Shown here in pieces: positions 43,179-50,451 of a stretch of DNA of 64,000 nucleotides; within the stretch, counting starts at the first letter, position 1; every line of letters begins with the position of its first letter. The stretch is from a virus. Below the pieces are notes generated by a model. That model did no database searches. It had not been told where the DNA came from and saw only the letters and a program-made list of their open reading frames with translations. Both the position numbers and the translations under genes were made by a program. The stretch lies in the IMG/VR virus record IMGVR_UViG_3300037070_003613, positions 62,001-126,000 of that record, one strand, 5' to 3'.

Positions 43179-44011
43179 GCGGCGAAGTACAGGCACTCAT
43201 CAACGCACTCGCCCAGGACGCGGCGGTCGACACACGGCTGCGCGAGCCGGGCGAACTGTCGGAGCGGGCGATCCCGCCCGGCTGGCAGGTGCTCTACACC
43301 GACAACGAGCGGCTGCTCGACAACCCGCGCCGCGCCCTCGGTGAGGTCAAGGTCCGCTCCGCCAAGGGCTTCATCGACGCCGTCAAGCAACGCTGGCCTG
43401 CGGGCACCCCGGATGATCCGGCGAAGACGGTCACGATCTACGCCGACGACGCCCACCAGACATTGATCGCGATCCTCAACGACGATCTCGGTTCGACGGC
43501 CGGATGGCGTGACCATCGCGTCGCGCTCGACGTGTCCAAGACCGAGGAGTGGAAGCACTGGATGTCACACCAGGGGATGAAGTCGCAGGAAGCATTCGCG
43601 GAGGCGATCGAGTTGGGCCAGTTGGAGATCACCGACCCATCCCCGGCGCTGATGCTGCGCATCGCCGAGACGTTCGAGGCGACGGTCGGCGTGACGTTCA
43701 AGAAAGGCGCCCAGGTCCGCGACGGCGCCCAGCAGTACGTGTACGAGGAGACCATCGACGCCAAGGCTGCCGGTGGCACCGTTGAAGTCCCGGAGGGCTT
43801 CACGATCACCGTGGCGCCGTACATCGGTAGCCCCCGCTACGTCGTCAAGGCCCGACTCAAGACCCGGCTCGTGTCCGGCAAGTTCACCATCGGCTACGTG
43901 TTGGAGCGCCCCGAGGAAGTCGAACGGGCAGCGTTCCGTGACATCGCCACTCAGGTCGCGACCGATCTCAACCTGACAGCGATCGAAGGGGTCGCTCCAC
44001 CCCCGCGGTGA
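43175..44011 (+). CDS. DUF2303 family protein
   Basis: 278 residues, overlapping the previous gene by four bases. Shows the DUF2303/YfdQ layout: VKVRSAKGFIDAVKQRW near the N terminus, VTIYADDAHQTLIAILNDD, WRDHRVALDVSKTEEWKHWM, then QEAFAEAIELGQLEI and a C-terminal beta half. The family is common in phage early regions next to recombination genes; its biochemical role is not established. Confidence 0.75.
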   Translation: MSGEVQALINALAQDAAVDTRLREPGELSERAIPPGWQVLYTDNERLLDNPRRALGEVKVRSAKGFIDAVKQRWPAGTPDDPAKTVTIYADDAHQTLIAILNDDLGSTAGWRDHRVALDVSKTEEWKHWMSHQGMKSQEAFAEAIELGQLEITDPSPALMLRIAETFEATVGVTFKKGAQVRDGAQQYVYEETIDAKAAGGTVEVPEGFTITVAPYIGSPRYVVKARLKTRLVSGKFTIGYVLERPEEVERAAFRDIATQVATDLNLTAIEGVAPPPR

Positions 44012-44014
44012 ATC

Positions 44015-44332
44015 ATGTCGCTGCCTCACCTGCGGGTCTACGACCTCATCACCGAGGCCGACTTCCAACGAGCCACAGTCGAGCGCGCCACGCTCTACGG
44101 ATGGTGGGTGTGGCACGACAACGACTCGCGACGTAACGACTCGGGTCTGCCGGATCTCATCATGGTCCGACCGCCCCGGGTTGTGTTCGCCGAACTCAAG
44201 ACCGAGAAGGGTCGCGTGTCGGTCGTGCAACGCGCCGTGATCGCGATGCTCAAGGGCTGCCCCGGTGTCGAGGCGTACCTTTGGCGACCATCCGACGAAC
44301 GGGCACTCGACGCCGCGCTCCGACCGGAGTAG
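44015..44332 (+). CDS. VRR-NUC nuclease
   Basis: 105 residues. FQRATVERATLYGWWVWHD, then SGLPDLIMVRPPRVVFAELK and VVQRAVIAMLKGCPGVEAYL form the compact VRR-NUC/Holliday-resolvase-type fold with the Asp and Glu-x-Lys catalytic set. Phage versions cut branched DNA during recombination or packaging. Follows the DUF2303 gene after three bases. Confidence 0.8.
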   Translation: MSLPHLRVYDLITEADFQRATVERATLYGWWVWHDNDSRRNDSGLPDLIMVRPPRVVFAELKTEKGRVSVVQRAVIAMLKGCPGVEAYLWRPSDERALDAALRPE

Positions 44333-44354
44333 CGTCCAGAGTTCCGTACATGTA

Positions 44355-44410
44355 AGACCCCCGGCGATCCGCATCAACGCTGCCCTGCAATCTGCGGACC
44401 CCCGGGGGTC
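44355..44410 (+). promoter_or_regulatory. Alternative hairpins in the initiator leader
   Basis: GACCCCCGG (44355-44363) can pair with CCGGGGGTC (44402-44410), or the latter can fold on itself as the palindrome GACCCCCGGGGGTC (44397-44410). Mutually exclusive folds lie 24 bases before a small leader ORF, as in attenuators; it could also just end the upstream transcript. Confidence 0.45.
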
Positions 44411-44433
44411 GGTTATCCCTGTTGAAGGATGAG

Positions 44434-44478
44434 ATGAACGATAACAGCAAACGACACGCGTGTCACTTGGCGCCATGA
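44434..44478 (+). CDS. 14-residue leader ORF
   Basis: GAAGGATGAG precedes ATG 44434. Encodes MNDNSKRHACHLAP; its stop overlaps ATG 44475 of the initiator (ATGA). The ribosome site belongs to this ORF, so the initiator is probably translated only by coupling. Confidence 0.45.
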   Translation: MNDNSKRHACHLAP

Positions 44479-45221
44479 AGATCCGCCGCACCGAGTTCGC
44501 GATGGTCCCGACGTGGGTGATTCTGCACGAGGAGATGCGCGGGCACGGCACGAGGATCGCGACGTACGTCGCGCTCAGGGTGATCGCGTTCGAGTTCCCC
44601 GACTACGAGTGGACGTCGGAGCGAGAGATCGCAGAGTCAGCGGCCCGCGTCGCCGGATGCGGCTCCGAAGCGTGTCGCAAACACATGCGTGCGATGCGTG
44701 CCGCCGGGATCGTGACCGGCGACCACGGCGAGATCGTCCTCCCGCACGACCCGCCTGACCAGGTTGGGGACGCCGGTGGGGACACAGGTCCCCACGTGGG
44801 GACACAGGTACCCAATCGTGGGGACACACGTCCCCAGACACCTCTTATAGAAGACGCGTTAGAAAACCCTCCTCCTACAGAGGAGTCGTTGGGTACGGCG
44901 GGGGCCGATCCGAAGGCCGACGCGAGAGCCGCGGCAACAGGGTTCTTCGACCGCGTCAAGCACGACACCGGCAAGTCGCCGGTCGGGATCAAGTTCATGG
45001 CGCTCGCCAAACTCATCGAACCGTTCCTGCGCGCCGGGTACACCATGCCCGAGGTCAAACGCGCGGTGTGGACCGTGTACACCGAACGGCGACCGTGGTC
45101 GCTCGCGGTGATCGAGCAACACCTCGACGGCCGCATCGCGCCCGGCGCCCGGATCGGCAAGCAACTCGACGCGCTACAGGCCGCGATCAACGCCGAGAAC
45201 TGTCGCCTCGATAGTGCATGA
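44475..45221 (+). CDS. Lambda O-like replication initiator
   Basis: 248 residues. The N-terminal domain (RRTEFAMVPTWVILHEEM, YEWTSEREIAESAARVAG, CRKHMRAMRAAGIV) is a winged helix with the general layout of phage replication initiators. The linker is encoded by DNA iterons, and the C-terminal domain (FFDRVKHDTGKSPVGIKFMA, LAVIEQHLDGRIAPGARIG) would contact helicase or its loader. The start is set by the ATGA overlap with the leader ORF; GTG 44460 is in frame but has no ribosome site. The helicase-loader gene follows 800 bases downstream. Confidence 0.7.
   Translation: MKIRRTEFAMVPTWVILHEEMRGHGTRIATYVALRVIAFEFPDYEWTSEREIAESAARVAGCGSEACRKHMRAMRAAGIVTGDHGEIVLPHDPPDQVGDAGGDTGPHVGTQVPNRGDTRPQTPLIEDALENPPPTEESLGTAGADPKADARAAATGFFDRVKHDTGKSPVGIKFMALAKLIEPFLRAGYTMPEVKRAVWTVYTERRPWSLAVIEQHLDGRIAPGARIGKQLDALQAAINAENCRLDSA
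44776..44837 (+). repeat. Iterons inside the initiator gene
   Basis: Three 20-base units start at 44776, 44796 and 44818, each GTGGGGACAC followed by AGGTCCCCAC, AGGTACCCAA or ACGTCCCCAG. A partial copy is at 44763. Each holds the dyad GGGGAC...GTCCCC in whole or part. The 20-base period is not a multiple of three, so selection is on DNA. Likely initiator-binding sites. Confidence 0.75.
44838..44890 (+). promoter_or_regulatory. AT-richer stretch beside the iterons, possible unwinding site
   Basis: CACCTCTTATAGAAGACG and GTTAGAAAACCC lie directly after the iterons and are clearly poorer in GC than the surroundings. CTCCT...AGGAG (44872-44885) forms a small inverted repeat. The arrangement iterons then AT-rich DNA is that of the lambda origin. 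Confidence 0.55.
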
Positions 45222-45580
45222 TGGGCGACATGCGGACTGTGGTCACCATCGAGATCCCGATCGAGCACCGCTTCGCCGTGGGCGATCTGATCTACCGGAT
45301 GGAGAAGCCGGTCGGCGACGAGATCCCGCCCGCGGAGCAGTTCTCACTGTGGCGCGTGATCGAAGTCGGTTGCTCGCAGCCTCACCATCAGCAAGGCGTG
45401 TACGCGTTGTGGGACGGACCGTGGTACCGGATGGAGCCGGTCAACGAGTTCGCCAAGCTGATCGCGATGGAAGCGCACGGCCGGGTGGCAAAGGCATCGA
45501 CCCCGCTCATCGAGTTGATGGGACCGGTGACCGAACGTGTCCGCACGGTCGACAGGCAGTGTGAACGTCATGTCCGGTGA
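45218..45580 (+). CDS. Hypothetical protein (120 aa)
   Basis: Start ATG 45218 overlaps the initiator stop; ATG 45230 is also possible. Beta-rich: MRTVVTIEIPIEHRFAVGDL, then FSLWRVIEVG and GVYALWDGPWYRMEPVNEF. Looks like a small barrel protein. No family recognised. Confidence 0.5.
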   Translation: MMGDMRTVVTIEIPIEHRFAVGDLIYRMEKPVGDEIPPAEQFSLWRVIEVGCSQPHHQQGVYALWDGPWYRMEPVNEFAKLIAMEAHGRVAKASTPLIELMGPVTERVRTVDRQCERHVR

Positions 45581-45998
45581 TACCCCCCCCGACATGCGGC
45601 CACTCGAACGTCTCCTCGCGTCCCGCGATTACGCGCTCTACCATGCCCGCCGCAGCTACCGGCCGAACCTGATGTTCAGCGGCTCGACGCTGTCGTTCCG
45701 CCCGGACATGATGCGCCGTGTCGCCGCCGAAGCACCGATCCTGACCGAGATCGACCGGTTGAAGCGATGGCAGATCCGGGTCCCCGAGCACTCGTACCAG
45801 ACCGACTGCGAGGTGACGTTCGCTCTCGACTTCACGTGGATCTCCGAGACGTGGAACGACGGGCTGGCATGGTCGTTCTTCAACGAGTTCCCGATGTACG
45901 TGCAATGCACCCTCGACCATCTGCTCGATGACAACCCGTTCTTCGTGCGGCCGTCGATCATCATGTTCCCGCGGCTGATCGACATGACCGTCTCGTGA
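45570..45998 (+). CDS. Hypothetical protein (142 aa)
   Basis: ATG 45570 lies ten bases before the previous stop. LERLLASRDYALYHARRSYR, then SGSTLSFRPDMMRRVAAEAP and FNEFPMYVQCTLDHLLDD. Mixed alpha/beta; no family recognised. Coupled to the helicase-loader gene by four bases. Confidence 0.55.
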   Translation: MSGDTPPDMRPLERLLASRDYALYHARRSYRPNLMFSGSTLSFRPDMMRRVAAEAPILTEIDRLKRWQIRVPEHSYQTDCEVTFALDFTWISETWNDGLAWSFFNEFPMYVQCTLDHLLDDNPFFVRPSIIMFPRLIDMTVS

Positions 45999-46528
45999 AC
46001 AAGGTCGACGCGCTCAAGCTGATCGGCGCCGCGCAGATGCTCTGGCCGTCGTGGCGCGACGCACCATCGACGCAACGCGACGTGGCGTTGATGGCCGACG
46101 TGTGGCTGACCGTCCTCGAAGACGTCCCCGCCGACCTCGCGTACGCGGCGTTGACGGTGCTCGCCGCCGAGGGCCGCGAGTTCATACCCCCACCCGGTGT
46201 GATCCGCCGCCACGCGATCCTGCTCCGCGCCCGAGCGTCCGGCGATCTCCCGCCCGGCGTCGATGAGGCGTGGCGCGAGGTCCAGACCCGGGTCCGCAAA
46301 GAGGGCCGTCACGGCTGGAACGACGACTGGTCGCATCCGTGTATTGACGAGACCGTGCAAACGATGGGGTGGTGGCAACTCTGCGACGGCGCCAACCAGG
46401 ACTCGCTGCGCGCCCACTTCCGCCAGTTCTACACCGAGGCCACGACCCGCCACGAACGCGACCTGGTGCTCTCGGACTCGATGCTCGACGTGATCACGAC
46501 CGCCTCACTGCGTGCCCTCGCGGAATGA
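45995..46528 (+). CDS. Helicase loader-like protein (G39P type)
   Basis: 177 residues. The N-terminal half (VALMADVWLTVLEDVPADLA, YAALTVLAAEGREFIPPPGV, IRRHAILLRAR) fits the helical fold of SPP1 G39P-like loaders, which bring the replicative helicase to the initiator at the origin. The C half is helical with conserved Trp (EAWREVQTRVR, HGWNDDWSHPC). A helicase gene is not in this window. Overlaps the previous gene by four bases. Confidence 0.7.
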   Translation: MNKVDALKLIGAAQMLWPSWRDAPSTQRDVALMADVWLTVLEDVPADLAYAALTVLAAEGREFIPPPGVIRRHAILLRARASGDLPPGVDEAWREVQTRVRKEGRHGWNDDWSHPCIDETVQTMGWWQLCDGANQDSLRAHFRQFYTEATTRHERDLVLSDSMLDVITTASLRALAE

Positions 46529-46541
46529 CGCCACCATCGCG

Positions 46542-46547
46542 TACTGT
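46542..46547 (+). promoter_or_regulatory. Candidate -10 box for a leaderless start
   Basis: TACTGT ends six bases before ATG 46554; no ribosome site and no clear -35. Confidence 0.45.
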
Positions 46548-46553
46548 TCTCAC

Positions 46554-46937
46554 ATGATCCAACGTTTCCACGCAGAGAACTGGCTCCACGACGAGATCCC
46601 GTGGGGTGGCGTCGTCAAGCTGATCACCGCCCACCCGACCGACAAAGCCCAGTCCGGCACCCTCGGCGAGTACGCGCTGAACAACCCGGCGCTGTACATC
46701 CGTTGGCAGGAAGGCCCGCTCGTCGCCCCTGACGGATCCCGCTACGAGGCGAACGGCTGCTTCGTGGAGACCGTGATCGAGGCCGCGCTGCAACGCATGG
46801 AGTTCTACCAGGAGACCCGGTTCGCGTGCGAGGAGAACCAGGAGATCATCGACCATCTGCGCAAGGCGATCGCCTGGTGTCAGGAACGAACCGCGCGCCG
46901 CGAGGCCCGCCAAGTGGAAGGAACCAGCCAGGTATGA
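46554..46937 (+). CDS. Hypothetical protein (127 aa)
   Basis: ATG 46554 is chosen because of the -10 box six bases upstream and because the frame upstream is intergenic. WGGVVKLITAHPTDKAQSGT, then CFVETVIEAALQRMEFYQET and a helical end (LRKAIAWCQERTARREAR). Resembles small phage proteins of the Acb-region type in size only; no family recognised. Confidence 0.5.
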   Translation: MIQRFHAENWLHDEIPWGGVVKLITAHPTDKAQSGTLGEYALNNPALYIRWQEGPLVAPDGSRYEANGCFVETVIEAALQRMEFYQETRFACEENQEIIDHLRKAIAWCQERTARREARQVEGTSQV

Positions 46938-47344
46938 AAGTTCATATCTTTCGACACGTCGCCCCCGACAAGATCGACATCGGCGACGTCGTGTTGTGGG
47001 ACAACGACGACCCGATCGAAGTCGAGTCGATCACCCGCACCAAGGACGGCTACGACCTGACGGGCCACTCGCGCCACAAGCCGGGCCTCCGGGCGGTCAC
47101 CATGAAGCCGCGGGACTCACTCATCCGTGTGATCCCGAACCGGAGCGAGGCCGAGAAGATCTTGGCGGAACTCAAGAAAGCTGTCACGGACAGCGACCCG
47201 GCGACGTGGAACGTCGAACTGATCAACGATCTCAAGCCGCTCGTCATCCGCGGCAAGGCGAGCGAGTTGGCCAAGGTCACGACGGCCACCACGGGCGAGA
47301 AGGTCACGGTCGGCGATCCCGTCAACGATGCCCCTGTTTCGTAG
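46934..47344 (+). CDS. Hypothetical protein (136 aa)
   Basis: ATG 46934 is coupled to the previous stop. VAPDKIDIGDVVLWDNDD, then ITRTKDGYDLTGHSRHKPGL and a helical C half (EAEKILAELKKAVTDSDPAT). First half looks like a small beta barrel; no family recognised. Overlaps the next gene by 17 bases. Confidence 0.5.
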   Translation: MKVHIFRHVAPDKIDIGDVVLWDNDDPIEVESITRTKDGYDLTGHSRHKPGLRAVTMKPRDSLIRVIPNRSEAEKILAELKKAVTDSDPATWNVELINDLKPLVIRGKASELAKVTTATTGEKVTVGDPVNDAPVS

Positions 47345-47645
47345 GCGCCCGACCACCATCGAGGCCCGCCAGTTCACCGGCGGTGCCGAGTCGGCGACAC
47401 CGATCATCGACTGGGTGCTCGCCGGTGGCGGCACGGCGACATGGATGGAGGCACACCAGGTCGGGATCGCCCCGTACCGACCCGACGACATCAACGAGAT
47501 CGTCGTGATGGAACGGATCTCGCTGCGCACCCTCGAAGGCACGATCTACGTGTCGGTCGGCGACTGGGTGATCAAGGGGACCGCAGGCGAGTTCTATCCG
47601 TGCAAACCCGAGATCTTCGCTGACGTCTACGAGCCACTCGAATGA
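47328..47645 (+). CDS. Conserved phage protein with TLEG/GEFYPCKP motif
   Basis: 105 residues. MPLFRRRPTTIEARQFTGG, then TLEGTIYVSVGDWVIKGTAG and EFYPCKPEIFADVYEPLE are landmarks of a widely distributed small phage protein family. The function of the family is not established; it is usually among early genes of unknown role. Overlaps the methyltransferase gene by four bases. Confidence 0.75.
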   Translation: MPLFRRRPTTIEARQFTGGAESATPIIDWVLAGGGTATWMEAHQVGIAPYRPDDINEIVVMERISLRTLEGTIYVSVGDWVIKGTAGEFYPCKPEIFADVYEPLE

Positions 47646-48271
47646 GCCACATCCGCGCCATCGGCAACCCGCCACGCCGAGGCAACGCCGAGTTGATCGC
47701 GGATCTCGCCCAACTCGGCTACCTGCCGGAGCCGGTGATCGACGTGACGTACGGCAAGGGCCGCTTCTGGAAGCTGTACCGGCCCGAGAAGCTCGTCACG
47801 AACGACTTGGATCCGATCTCGGACTCCATGCTCCACCATGACTTCACGAACTTCCCGGCGCCTGACAGACTGTTCGCGACGGTCGTGTTTGACCCGCCGT
47901 ACAAGCTGAACGGCACCGCCTCCCAGGGAGGCCCGGCCACCTCGGACGACGACTACGGCGTGGGCGGCGACTACCGCACCCCGGCCGAACGTCACGATCT
48001 GATGCGGCGCGGCATGACCGAAGCCGCCCGGATGGCGCGCGAGTTCGTGATCGTGAAGTGCATGGACCAGGTCGTGTCCGGCCGCATCCACTGGCAGACC
48101 GACATGATGACCGAGCACGGCCGCACCATCGGCCTCAACAAGATCGACACCCTCCACGTCTACGGTTACCGGACGCAACCAGCAGGCCGACGCCAAGTCC
48201 ACGCCCACCGCGACTACTCGACGGCACTCGTGTTCGCCGTCCTCCCCGAACCCCCGCCGCAACTCATTTGA
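47642..48271 (+). CDS. DNA methyltransferase (DPPY type)
   Basis: 209 residues. VIDVTYGKGRFWKLY (32-46) is the AdoMet-binding motif, VVFDPPY (81-87) is the catalytic loop of N6-adenine/N4-cytosine methyltransferases, and GMTEAARMAREFVIVKCMDQ follows as the third strand region. No partner nuclease is next to it, so it is an orphan enzyme: host-restriction protection or regulation is likely. The target is unknown; ACCAT is one word to test, but nothing in this gene points to it. Confidence 0.8.
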   Translation: MSHIRAIGNPPRRGNAELIADLAQLGYLPEPVIDVTYGKGRFWKLYRPEKLVTNDLDPISDSMLHHDFTNFPAPDRLFATVVFDPPYKLNGTASQGGPATSDDDYGVGGDYRTPAERHDLMRRGMTEAARMAREFVIVKCMDQVVSGRIHWQTDMMTEHGRTIGLNKIDTLHVYGYRTQPAGRRQVHAHRDYSTALVFAVLPEPPPQLI

Positions 48272-48297
48272 CAAACCGTAGTCGGAGCGAGTAGTGT
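48268..48297 (+). promoter_or_regulatory. Promoter P4, partial copy
   Basis: TTGACAAACCG matches the first 11 bases of P1-P3, but the rest of the spacer differs; TAGTGT (48292-48297) is a weaker -10. The start would be at or a few bases before ATG 48305, so the message may be leaderless. The promoter overlaps the methyltransferase stop. Confidence 0.6.
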
Positions 48298-48304
48298 TGA
48301 GGTC

Positions 48305-48690
48305 ATGGAAGCCACCACGCCGTATCCAGAGTCCGAGAAGATGCACGCCGTCCACGAGACATCGCAAGTGATCGGCGAGTTCATCGAGTGGCTGCCAACA
48401 CGCGGCAAGTTCATCGGCACGTGGCGCACCCTCGTGGACTGCCCGGGCGGCGGAGCGTTCTCGAACTGGACGTGCGAGAGTGGCGTCAAGGTCCATGATC
48501 GCACCGGCGAGGACGGCGGCACTGCCCGGTCTGCGACGGCAAGGGCGTGGTCGAGGCCACGAATCCCATCCCCGAAGTGGACTACGTCGACATCAACAAG
48601 CTGCTCGCCGAGTTCTTCAACATCGACCTGGCGAAGATCGACACCGAACGCCGAGCCATGCTCGACGCGATGCGGGCGGCGAACCCGTGA
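48305..48690 (+). CDS. Conserved phage protein split by a -1 frameshift
   Basis: The first part (MEATTPYPESEKMHAVHETS, then EWLPTRGKFIGTWRTL) is in one frame; the end (CPVCDGKGVVE, VDINKLLAEFFNIDLAKID, ERRAMLDAMRAANP) is in the -1 frame, open from 48499 to TGA 48688. Together they make one protein of a type common in phages, an N-terminal SQxIGEFIEWL-like helix and a C-terminal FNIDLAKIDTE...MLDAMRAAN helix pair. Either a programmed shift in the GC-rich stretch 48499-48523 or an assembly indel. Runs from promoter P4. Confidence 0.5.
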
Positions 48691-48854
48691 CCAGCAAGCG
48701 CGACAGCGTCGGCCGGGTCGCCGTGTGGGTCACAGACATGCTCGTGCTCAACGCCATCGAGGAGATCGAGCAGGTCGACAACGGATCGGTGGCGTTCGTG
48801 TTCGACGGGCGCCCGATGCGGATCGACATCCGCTGCACCCGGGAGACATCGTGA
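48687..48854 (+). CDS. Small hypothetical protein (55 aa)
   Basis: GTG 48687 overlaps the previous stop (GTGA). VAVWVTDMLVLNAIEEIEQV, then SVAFVFDGRPMRIDIRC: a beta-alpha-beta unit. Real expression is supported by tight packing and by the frame ending cleanly at the next gene. Confidence 0.45.
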   Translation: MTSKRDSVGRVAVWVTDMLVLNAIEEIEQVDNGSVAFVFDGRPMRIDIRCTRETS

Positions 48855-49099
48855 GCACCATGACGAAACTTCGGGTCGTGGCTGACGTGTGGTACGACGG
48901 CGCGCACTTCGTTCGCCGCGACTGCGACACCGGTGAGGAGATCGAGGAGGGCCGCTGGTGCGCGTCGATCGAAACACCTGACGGCGAGATCACCTGGACC
49001 GCCAAGTCGCCGGGCGCGGTCGTCAACACCGCTGACCGTTGGGGCGCCGGGCGCGGCCTCCACGTCGAGATCCACTTCCTCACCCCGGTCGGTGGCTGA
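48851..49099 (+). CDS. Hypothetical protein (82 aa)
   Basis: GTG 48851 or ATG 48860. TKLRVVADVWYDGAHFVRRD, then EEGRWCASIETPDGEITWTA and GLHVEIHFLTPVGG: a small beta sandwich. No family recognised. Its stop overlaps the next start (TGATG). Confidence 0.5.
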   Translation: MSTMTKLRVVADVWYDGAHFVRRDCDTGEEIEEGRWCASIETPDGEITWTAKSPGAVVNTADRWGAGRGLHVEIHFLTPVGG

Positions 49100-49470
49100 T
49101 GGACCAGCCGACACATGACAGCATCCGCGCCAAGCTGAGTCGCGCCGTGCATCCGGGCTTCTCGTACTGCCTGCGTTGCGGGTTTCCGTGGGCGGTGGTC
49201 GAGGGCCATCACACCTCGTACGGCGCGAAGCTGATCGAGTCGTACCGGGCGCTCGACGCCGACGTGCGGGCGATGGTCAACTCAGGTCAGGTGTCGCTGC
49301 TCGGCGACGGCGCGTGTTTCCCGCTGTGCGAGAAGTGCTGGGCGAAGCTGACCGTCGAGGAACGCGAGCCGTACTACTGGAAGTTGCTGCGTCTGTGGGA
49401 CACGCCCGACTATCCGCTGTCGGAGGAAGTCGCGCACCAGGTGATTGCCGCCTGCCGGGAGGGACTGTGA
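49099..49470 (+). CDS. Zinc-ribbon HNH-like phage protein (123 aa)
   Basis: CLRCGFPWAVVEGHHTSYGA and CFPLCEKCWAKLTVEEREPY give four Cys plus two His in an order like degenerate HNH/zinc-ribbon phage proteins. Without a clear catalytic Asn/His pair, it may bind nucleic acid rather than cut. Coupled to both neighbours. Confidence 0.6.
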   Translation: MDQPTHDSIRAKLSRAVHPGFSYCLRCGFPWAVVEGHHTSYGAKLIESYRALDADVRAMVNSGQVSLLGDGACFPLCEKCWAKLTVEEREPYYWKLLRLWDTPDYPLSEEVAHQVIAACREGL

Positions 49471-49724
49471 CGATCGTCGCCAAGATCCACGCCCGGCCCG
49501 GCCGGATCGACTGGGAGACGCTCCAACGCGAGGAGACCGACCAGATCGACTCGATCCCCTGCGACCCGGAGTTGGGTGTGATGTTCGAGCTTCGCCTGAC
49601 CCGCCCACCATCGTTGGAGGGGCGCCGGGCGGTGCTCGTGATCCCACCCGAGCATCTCGGCGGCGTTCTGAAAGCTGTCAAGGCGGCGATGATCGCGCAA
49701 CGCTCGAAGGCGATGACACCATGA
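49467..49724 (+). CDS. Small hypothetical protein (85 aa)
   Basis: GTG 49467 (GTGA overlap). PGRIDWETLQREETDQIDSI, then VMFELRLTRPPSLEGRRAVL and a C-terminal helix. No family recognised. Confidence 0.45.
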   Translation: MTIVAKIHARPGRIDWETLQREETDQIDSIPCDPELGVMFELRLTRPPSLEGRRAVLVIPPEHLGGVLKAVKAAMIAQRSKAMTP

Positions 49725-50281
49725 GCCACCAGCGCGCCGAGTTCCCGCGGATCGTGGATCGGTGGACGGAGATCTCCGAGGCCCGCATCGCCGACAAGTC
49801 GTTGCGGCCGGACTGCTGCGTGCTCGCCTCGAAGGTGCTGCTCGTGGCGTTCACCGAGGCCGGGTTCGAGGCCAGCGCCGAACCGACGTACACGGTCGCC
49901 ACGAACCGGGCGTCATGGCAGTGGCAGGGACGCCCGATCAAAGAGTGGCCACCGGAGGCGTGGTCGGTCGGGGTCGAACCCGGGCAGCGGATCGACACCG
50001 GCTCGTACCCGGGGCATCTGGTCGTGGTCGTCAAAGTCGACGGCGAACTGTGGATGGTCGACGGTTCGTCCGGTCAGTTGTCGCGCCCGGCGAAACAGAT
50101 GACGATCCCCCGTGTGCTCGCGTTCCCGATCGCCAACTGGCCGGACCGGGTGTGGGTCCGCAACTTCGACTGGGCAATCCAGTACACGCCCGCACCATTG
50201 GGCAAGCTGCATCGGGTCGGGAACGACTGGACGAAGAACTGGCGGAAGTACGCCGAACAGATGAGGGAGTGCAACGCATGA
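49721..50281 (+). CDS. Transglutaminase/cysteine-peptidase-like protein
   Basis: 186 residues from ATG 49721. The segment LRPDCCVLASKVLLVAFTEA has a Cys32-Cys33 pair at the N cap of a helix, followed by His99 in SYPGHLVVVVKV and Asp114 in LWMVDGSSGQ. This Cys-His-Asp order and spacing match papain-like/transglutaminase-fold phage proteins. It could cleave or cross-link a host or phage protein. No signal peptide, so it acts in the cytoplasm. Fold assignment is inference from the motif pattern. Confidence 0.5.
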   Translation: MSHQRAEFPRIVDRWTEISEARIADKSLRPDCCVLASKVLLVAFTEAGFEASAEPTYTVATNRASWQWQGRPIKEWPPEAWSVGVEPGQRIDTGSYPGHLVVVVKVDGELWMVDGSSGQLSRPAKQMTIPRVLAFPIANWPDRVWVRNFDWAIQYTPAPLGKLHRVGNDWTKNWRKYAEQMRECNA

Positions 50282-50451
50282 CACCGTGGCCCGAGCAGTG
50301 GCTCCTCGTGTACCCGGAGGGACGCGGCGTCGTCTACAACCGGCCGGTCGGGATTGATGAGCAACCGTGGGCGGTCGGCGTCGTCCACATCCACCCAGAC
50401 GGCACCGCCACCACCATCCAGTTCGCCCGCCCAGGAAAGCAGGAGTCATGA
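50278..50451 (+). CDS. Small hypothetical protein (57 aa)
   Basis: ATG 50278 is coupled to the previous stop. MTPWPEQWLLVYPEGRGVVY, then AVGVVHIHPDGTATTIQFAR: an antiparallel beta unit. No family recognised. Confidence 0.45.
   Translation: MTPWPEQWLLVYPEGRGVVYNRPVGIDEQPWAVGVVHIHPDGTATTIQFARPGKQES

Noticed and set aside
47642-48271. Claim that the methyltransferase recognises ACCAT
   Set aside because: Attractive because of the strand-biased word, but no sequence feature shows target specificity; left as a test only.
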